NCBI GenBank assembly: GCA_022457155.1
Contig: JAJGOT010000030.1
Location: forward strand, 992,001 to 1,056,000
Direction: 5' to 3'
Origin: Cladopsammia gracilis
Taxonomy: Eukaryota > Cnidaria > Anthozoa > Scleractinia > Dendrophylliidae
DNA: 64,000 bases
Each line of letters starts with the position of its first letter. Position 1 is the stretch's first letter. A model generated the notes under the pieces. It worked only from the letters and a program-made list of their open reading frames with translations, did no database searches and was not told the DNA's origin. The translations under genes and the position numbers were made by a program. Shown here piece by piece: positions 38,159 to 47,100 of this stretch.

Positions 38159-41100
38159 ATCTTTATTTATACACGAAATCGTATCATAATTACATGGTCT
38201 TCCTAGGAGTCGTGTGAATTTACACTAGAGTACATTACCTGTAGAACTACTTAACTAAGAAAGATAAAGTACAATGAAAAACTACGATCAAGGTTTCTTC
38301 GATTATTTAACTACATTAAACTAAAAATTGAACTATAAAACTTAACAATTTTTAAATGAAAGGACCACTCGACAAATTGGAAGTACTGGATCCTTGTGAA
38401 GGATCTGATCAGCAGAAATAATTATAAACAAATAAAATGAAAGGCTGATCGTACAGAAAGGAATATATTTTTAACCGATTAATTTCGAACGGCACGGCCG
38501 TTCTTCTTCAGGGTATAACCGTACTAAAAGAAAAAACGTTACAGATTTGAATATATATAAAAACAAGCGAAAGATATGAAATTACATACTTTGTTTATAG
38601 TATAAGCTAAATGGATAAAAATATGACGCTGAAAAAAACGTTACAGATTTGAATATATAACAAGCGAAAGATATGAAAATACATACTTTGTTAATGGTAT
38701 GAGCTTAATGGATAAAAATAGGACGCTAAAATTTACATAAAGTATATATCAAGTTTCATCGCGTCTGTTTAACCCTTTGGGTTCGAGCGTTTGGCCTTTA
38801 TCAATAAGATAAGCCTCTCGAGCCTTACGCACGTCGTCACGGTTAGATTTTATAAGCTCAAGCGGGATTAGTTGCATGTCGGAGGCAGAATGATTAGGTG
38901 AAAGAAAATGTTCTGATACTGCCGTAAGTTTAGAGTTGTCGGGGTGTACTTGTTTGTCGACTGGTCTGCGGTGTTCGTTGAAGCGTTCTTTCAGTTGTCG
39001 TTTAGTCTCTCCAATGTACTGTTTGTTGCATCGTCTGCATTCTACCATGTATACAACGTTTCTAGAATTGCAGTCAATGTGGTGGTTAATGGTCCTAGTG
39101 TTTCCTGTAGAGTGAAATGTGTAATCTGTTTGTCCGTCATTGATGTATTTGCATGTGCGGCAGCGGTTGTTGCCACAACGAAAGGAGCCAGGATGTGGGT
39201 TAGAGGGCGCAGTGGTGCGTAGTTTAGATCTGACTAGTAAGTCGTTAAGATTTTTAGTACGTCGGAATGCAACGAGAGGTGTGGCCTTGAATACATTGGC
39301 GCAACGGTTAGAGGAGGACAGGATATGAAAGTGTTTGTGTATGATGGATGACAGAGAGCGTAATGCGGGGAAATGGCACCCTCTTACGCTAATCTTTTCC
39401 TTGCTAAATTCGAGACCGACGCTCTTTCACGCGCAACACACCAGCCCCATACTTGGTGGCGTTACATAGACGACATTTTTATGATATGGACACATACTGA
39501 ACAGGACCTCCTTGCCTTCACTTCTTATCTCAATAGCATTCACCCCACCCTCAAATTTACATCCAATCACTCCTCTAAGTCTCTACCTTTTCTGGACGTT
39601 AACGTTGTTCTCAATAACGGTACTATCGAAACAGACCTCTACACTAAACCTACTGACAAACATCAGTACCTGCTACACTCATCTTGCCATCCTCATCATA
39701 CCAAACGAGCTATCCCCTTTAGTCTCTTCCTCAGACTTCGTCGTATCTGTTCTTCCGACGAGACCTTCACACTTCGTACCAACGAACTTAAAACATATCT
39801 TAACAAACGTGGATACAATCTATCTTTCCTCAACCGCGAATTTCAACGCGTTCGTACTATTACACGCGCAGAAGCATTCACACCCAAAGACATTTCTGCT
39901 AACCAACCTAGCCGTGTTCCCCTTGTAATCACTTACAACCCCGCATTACGCTCTCTGTCATCCATCATACACAAACACTTTCATATCCTGTCCTCCTCTA
40001 ACCGTTGCGCCAATGTATTCAAGGCCACACCTCTCGTTGCATTCCGACGTACTAAAAATCTTAACGACTTACTAGTCAGATCTAAACTACGCACCACTGC
40101 GCCCTCTAACCCACATCCTGGCTCCTTTCGTTGTGGCAACAACCGCTGCCGCACATGCAAATACATCAATGACGGACAAACAGATTACACATTTCACTCT
40201 ACAGGAAACACTAGGACCATTAACCACCACATTGACTGCAATTCTAGAAACGTTGTATACATGGTAGAATGCAGACGATGCAACAAACAGTACATTGGAG
40301 AGACTAAACGACAACTGAAAGAACGCTTCAACGAACACCGCAGACCAGTCGACAAACAAGTACACCCCGACAACTCTAAACTTACGGCAGTATCAGAACA
40401 TTTTCTTTCACCTAATCATTCTGCCTCCGACATGCAACTAATCCCGCTTGAGCTTATAAAATCTAACCGTGACGACGTGCGTAAGGCTCGAGAGGCTTAT
40501 CTTATTGATAAAGGCCAAACGCTCGAACCCAAAGGGTTAAACAGACGCGATGAAACTTGATATATACTTTATGTAAATTTTAGCGTCCTATTTTTATCCA
40601 TTAAGCTCATACCATTAACAAAGTATGTATTTTCATATCTTTCGCTTGTTATATATTCAAATCTGTAACGTTTTTTTCAGCGTCATATTTTTATCCATTT
40701 AGCTTATACTATAAACAAAGTATGTAATTTCATATCTTTCGCTTGTTTTTATATATATTCAAATCTGTAACGTTTTTTCTTTTAGTACGGTTATACCCTG
40801 AAGAAGAACGGCCGTGCCGTTCGAAATTAATCGGTTAAAAATATATTCCTTTCTGTACGATCAGCCTTTCATTTTATTTGTTTATAAAACTTAACTAAAT
40901 TACACGTAATAATAGAATGCTATAAAAACTTAAATGATCATTGTTTCATTGTAATCTTTCACACATAAAAAAGTTTTAAAATCGTTCAAGTTGGGCCGTT
41001 GTCTGATCTCTAAGGGGATCTTGTTCCAGAGAACAGATCCCCTGTAATGTATGCTACCTCTGGCGTATTCAGTTTTCGGTCTGGGAATGTAGCAATTAGA

Positions 41101-44100
41101 CTCAGAATTTCTAAGATTATGTGTGTGTATATTTGAAATATTGGTAAAAATCCGCCTCAAATACAATGGGGAAAGATTATTATGAATTTTATACACAATT
41201 ACAGCCAACTGTTTTAGTCTTTGGTTTTCTAACCGTTCCCAGCCAAGCTCATCCAACAAATCACTCGAGCGAACCTCATAATTAGAAAGGGTGACAATTC
41301 TGGCAGCCCTATTTTGCAGCTTTTGGAGTTTGTCTGATAGACCCTTACCAATATTGTCCCACACAGGACTACAATAATTGAAAAAGGGCATTACAAGTGC
41401 ATTGTATATATTTATTCTAGTTTCAAATGGTATGATAGTACTAATACGTTTTAAGACTGCAAGACCAGCAGTTATTTTCTTTGAAACATCATTAATATGT
41501 GGGCGCCAGGTAAGAGATTCGTCAATGTGAACTCCAAGGGTTTTATGTTTAAATAATTCCAGCGGTTTATTATTTACTTGTACAGTAAAGTCACTATGTA
41601 ATTGTGATAATTTACATTGACTCCCGATAAGCATGTATTTTGTTTTCTTGACATTCAGTGTCAATTTGTTAGCCGTCAGCCATGATTGAATTAACTTCAT
41701 ATCATGATTCATTTTATATTCAAGGTCATATGGGTCCTCTGCGGATGAGGTAAGGGTAGTATCATCTTCATACATCCTAGGTTTTGAAAACAAATTGCAT
41801 GAAGGGAGATCATTAATATAAATAGTAAACAAAAGAGGCCCTAAGATAGAGCCCTGTGGGATGCCACATGTGACATTACAAAAATTAGATTGTACCCCAT
41901 TAACACAAGTTTGCTGCCTTCGGTTAAATAAGTAGGTCCGAAACCAGTTTACAGATTGAGAGTTGACTCTATGTGCAAGCCTTCCTAAAAGGATTGCATG
42001 GTCCATGGTGTCAAAGGCTTTTTTCAAATCTAGAAAGATCACACCATTCACGAGCTTGCTATCAGTGTTCCAATACCATTCGTTTGTGGCCTCTAATAAA
42101 GCTGTTTCAGTGGAAAACATGGGTCTAAAGCCAGATTGAGATTCGGTTAACAAATAATTATTATAATTTAAATATTTATAAAGCTGGTTATAAACAACTC
42201 TTTCAATTATTTTACTTACTAAGGGTAGAACTGAAATAGGTCTATAATTATTGGGATCAGTCTTCAGATCCTCTTTGAATATGGGGGTAACTCTCGCTAA
42301 TTTCCAAGCATCTGGAAATATTCCAGTGGTAATAGAGAGGTTTATTATGGAAGTTAAACTGTGAGTAACAATAGGTGCTGCTTCTTTCAATAGGCATGCA
42401 GAAATGTTGTCAAGGCCACTGGCTTTGTTACTCGGAATTTTCTGGATTAAATTTAAGATCTCCTGGTATGACACTTCAGCCAAGTTAAAAATTTGATCTG
42501 TTGGGGTGATGTAATCTTTAAATTTCACGGTTTGACCGCGTTAACCTTCTAAGGAGACACAGTACACTTACCGTGCGAGATCTCGCGCAAATTATTTAAA
42601 TAGCGTGTCCTCTGTGTCAAAAGACTGGATTACTGAAAAATACAAATCGATGCCTACTTTGTATTTATCGTTGAAAAAAAAGGCCGTATATCAGAGTTTC
42701 CCGATTGTTGTTATTGGTTTAGCTGAATCTTATTACTAGCTGGTCTGAAGCCACGAATCTTTCAGTTTATTTTGCCTGGTCCGGACCCGCGGTCAAAACA
42801 ACTTTTCGAATTGAACGTTTTGCTGCAACTATTCCCGCCATTATTATAATAAATTTTGAACCAAACTTATAAATTTAATCAAAGGTAACGACAGAAGTGA
42901 TAATTTAGGAGGAGAGAAACAAATTTAGCCCTTTGAAATATATTTTTTCAGTTGAGGTAAAAATGTTGCAATTTGCATAACACATAACGCAGCGATTCCA
43001 TAAAACATATCGCAATAAGACACACGAAAATATATCTAGTTTTTATTCCTCTGTATCCGAAACACAGAAAAGAAAATTAAATGAAAACGTTTTCTCTTTA
43101 AGGTTAATTTCGCCCGAGAAACATTAACTAGCGCAAGCAAAACTCGCAAGACACGTGGCTTATGTGCGGTCTCGGCGGTGAATGTTTGCACCCGAAGTTT
43201 CAGTTGGCTGTTTTGTTCCTTCAACTTCACGAAATACCACGCTTATATTTCTTCCTTCGCTGTCCACTGTTAACTTCTTATTATAAAACAAGCGCTACGT
43301 ATTCGTCTCAGTCTTCATGTTCGTTAATGTTTTCGCGGGTTTCCGTCCTGAAGGTATCGTAGAATTAATAGGCCATTTGCACGATGACGTCATTTGACTA
43401 CTACTACCAGAATTCATTTCGTTTTTCCTTTCTTATTTAAATTTTGTAATCCCAGTGCGGTTTAAATAATAATAGCCCTAATTTGCACTACAAAACAAAA
43501 AACTGAAGGATTCTGGTAGTAGTAGTCAAATGACGTCATCGTGCAAATGACCTATTGGGAGTGTCAAATACTTTCTTGAGTAATTTCCTTATCCATATTG
43601 AATATGAACTGAACTGTCAGATGCAACAGAGAAAACACAACTCGCACTTTGCCCGGGACTTTGTCAAGTTCGCCTCGCATCACAAACAACACTGGTTTGA
43701 ACTCCACCGCGGTCAAACGAGAGAAATTTGCAAAAGTTAATCAAGTACTTCAAACTGGTTAAGGTTGTCATTTTCACATGTTTAAAGTTTAATATATTAA
43801 CAATACACTGTCAATTCACTAAACGTTTTGGAAGTTATTTACTAAAAAAGTTCTAAGCGTTTGAAAACTATGAACCGCACAATTTTGCTCAGGCACGAAG
43901 CGTTTTGATCATTTTTCAACGAAAAGAAGCTTATTATTTTGAGAAAGATAAAAAGATAGTTACATAAACTAATGATTTTATACATCCTTGCCCATGTTTC
44001 CACTTAATATTAAATGAAATCGCACTAAATAAAACGAAAAACGCCTCGGACGTTTGACCTCTGTGAAGGTTTGAACAAGCCCATTCCCGTCCCCAGAGTT

Positions 44101-47100
44101 GCGCAATACTGCACAATTGTGGACGACCAAACTGCATTTTTATACTTGGTCGCTACGCCCAAGTAATAAGAAGACGTCCGACATGGAGAAGAGGTACTCC
44201 TTTCATTCCGTCATCGTACCTGTAAATCACGTTACTATTGATTGTTTTATAAACAAGAGGCTACCCGGTAGCCTGTACTCGCACCGGTAATGTACGTTAC
44301 TTGCGGGGAACACTTATGTAACACAACAACAGGCAAATAAAACCAAAATTAGTTTCGCTTCTGCTTGCATGCGTGCGTATTGTCGTACCCAGAAATGTCC
44401 CAGATCTAATGCGATGCACAAATAACAGACGAAAACAAAAAGAATAAAATAAAAAAATGGAGAGCAAACTTTACCTCGTTGCCGTATCCGTCACGAGTAA
44501 ACAGCAACAAACAATAAAACCGAAATTTATTTTGCTTTTGCTCGCTTTTGCTTGCAAAACGACACCACCTAATCCCAAGTATCGCAGGCTCAAAATTTTC
44601 TCGCAGTGCATGCGTACGTATTCTTGTACCCAGATCTAACGCGATGCACAAAAGTAGATACGAAAACACGGAGGAAAAGAAAAAAAAACGCAGGCCAATC
44701 CTTGACTCGTTGCCGTACCGGCACGAGTAATGAAGGCTGTACCACGGCGCCCTGTAACACAATGAAGCCAGTCATTCTTGTGAATATAGTATATACCTGA
44801 CGTGAACATTACTAATGCGAGTAGGGTTGTAGGAGACGCTGTTGTGACACTTCAGTAACGATGTTTTGCCGGAAGTGAGAGTAGCCGGAAGTCACTAACC
44901 GGAAGTGTAAAGGGCAAAGCTATGACCGGAAATGCACAAATTAAAATTTGAATGCAAAATCGTGACACGCAAAAAAAGAAAAACGGAGGCCGTTTTTAGA
45001 ATTTATCTACCACTAGAAATTATTTCAGCAGTCTAAAGCGAAGCGAAATTGCACGATGACTCATATCATACAAGTTTGTTTACTTGTTACTTGGGCGTAG
45101 CGACCAAGTATTAAAATGCAGTTTGGTCATACACAAATGTGCAGTATTGCGCAACTCTGGGGATGGCGGGATTGTTCAAACCTTCACCATGGTCACACGT
45201 CCGAGGCTTTTTTCGGTTTATTTGGTGGGATTCATTTAGTATCAAGTGGAAACGTGGGCAAGGATGTATAAAATAATTAGTTTATGTAACTATCTTTTCA
45301 TCTTTCCAGCTCAAAATAACGAGCTTCTTTTCGATCGTTGAAAACTGATCAAAACGCTTCGTGCCTGAGCAAAATTGTGTTGGCAAATGGTGCCGACAGT
45401 TCTGCGGTTCATAGATTTCAAACGCTTAGAACTTTTTTTAGTAAACTTTCAAAACGTTTAGTGAGTTGACAGTGTATTGTTAATATATGAAACTTTTAAT
45501 AAACAGTGAAAATGACAACCTTAACTTTGAAGTACTTTGGTTAACTTTTGCAAATTTCTCTCGTTTGACCGCGGTGGAGTACACCTGTTGTTTGTTGATG
45601 CGAGGCGAACGTCACAAAGTGCGAGTTGTGTTTCCTCTGTTGCATCTAACAGTTTCATATTCAATATGCGTAAGGAAATTACTCAAGAAGACACTGCGAA
45701 AGTATTTGACACTCGCGATTTTTAAATTCTACGATACCTTCATGACGGAAACCCGCTAAAACATTTTTAAACGAACATGAAGAAGATAATTAGACGAATA
45801 CAGTCAACTCCCGTTATAGCGGACATCCTCGGGACCGCGATTTGGTGTCCGTAATAGCGAGAGTCCTTAATAGCGGGATGCGAGAAAATTTTTATTTTAA
45901 ACCATATTTACAGTAGGGGTCACATGTGTGTTCATTTTCATTAACTCCAGTACCTTTTTTAGACCCGTTGTCGCACGTAAAGAGCGTCAGAACTTTATTT
46001 ACAAACAGAACAGAACTTAACAGAACAGAAGTTACGTACCCTTTGTGTACTGTAGTTCTTCTAAGTACGTAAACAACAATCATCGTATGTTGCAGTAATG
46101 TCCACACATGCATCGTTATGGTTTCCTACTGTACTAAAGTACAGTAATCTACACTGATTTCTAACAAAAAATATTTTGGAGGAAAAACCTGAACATCAGC
46201 TACAGTATTGATTGCATCAGCTATCACATTGCCTTAAAATATCGTTCCAATCGGCTCTGTGTATTTCTCCTTTGAATTGCAACTTCCCCCACTTTGTCGC
46301 CAAGGAAACTCACCTCTATGAATCAAAAAAGCAGAAGGAAAGGAAGGAAATGTTTGGACAGACTGGACCGTGACTTATTCATGACAGCGAGACTGCAAAG
46401 AGGGCCTTAAGAGAAAAAGATGAAGGAATTTTGAAGAAGAAGCGGAAATCGACCAAAAAGACAAAGACATCTCAAAAAACAGAAAAAATAGACGATGTAT
46501 GTGTGCAAATATTCCAAGATACTGCTCGGTGTCCGTTATAACGAGAGAGAAAACAATAAAATTGTGACGTTGGGACCGAATAAAGTGTCCGTAAGTCCGT
46601 AGTAGCGAGAGTCCGTAATAGCGGGAGTTTGTTTCAGTCAAACGTCTGTAACTTTCGCCGGGGATTTAGCTGCTGTCCGTAATAGCGGGGTGTCCGTAAT
46701 AGCGAGGTGTCCGCAAGGCGGGAGTTGACTGTACATACATTATAGCGCTTATTTAATAAGAAGTGAACAGTGGACAGCGAAGGAAGAAATATAAGCGTGG
46801 TAGGAATCCCAATTAATTTCACTTCTTTCGGTTGTTTGCCTTTCACTAATTATTATTTCGTGAAGTTGAAGGAACAGACTTTGGGTGCAAAAATTCACCG
46901 CCGAGAGAAGATGTAAACAATGCACGCAGTGTCTTGCGAGACGTTTCTTGCGAGGTTCGCTTCCGCTAGTGAATGATTCTCGGGCGAAAATAACCTTAAA
47001 GCGATCACTTTTTCAGTTAATTTTCTTTTCTGTGTTTCGGATACAAAGGAATAAAAACTGGATATATTTTCGTGTGTCTGATTGCGAGATGTTTTATGAA

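Larger units (their letters stand above)
38347..40882 (+). mobile_element. Penelope-like element with inverted 3' copy (PLE1)
   Basis: Bounded by a 13 bp target duplication TATAAAACTTAAC (38334-38346 and 40883-40895) within the LINE 3' end. The plus-strand unit 39370-40882 carries the coding region; 38420-39369 is an inverted copy of its last ~950 bp, joined head to head near 39369. About 70 bp of unrelated 5' sequence precedes the inverted copy. Inverted and tandem partial copies are typical of Penelope-like elements. Confidence 0.85.
38112..42535 (-). mobile_element. LINE with (ATG)n tail, interrupted by a Penelope-like element
   Basis: Minus strand: reverse-transcriptase ORF (42528-40930), 3' untranslated part to 40883, then after the nested element 38334 down to 38159, ending in about fifteen ATG repeats (CAT on the plus strand) at 38112-38158. 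ATTTCA is present at both outer edges and is a candidate target duplication. 5'-truncated: no endonuclease domain. The group is probably CR1/L2/Jockey-like from the microsatellite tail and RT sequence. Confidence 0.8.

Noticed and set aside
37941..38189. Poly-His protein
   Set aside because: Produced by the (CAT)n tail of the LINE on the other strand.
38749..39048. Separate GIY-YIG gene on the minus strand
   Set aside because: It is the inverted 3' copy of PLE1, identical to its C-terminus.
39981..40365. Minus-strand frames over the Penelope coding region
   Set aside because: Shadows of the 395-codon plus-strand frame with catalytic motifs.
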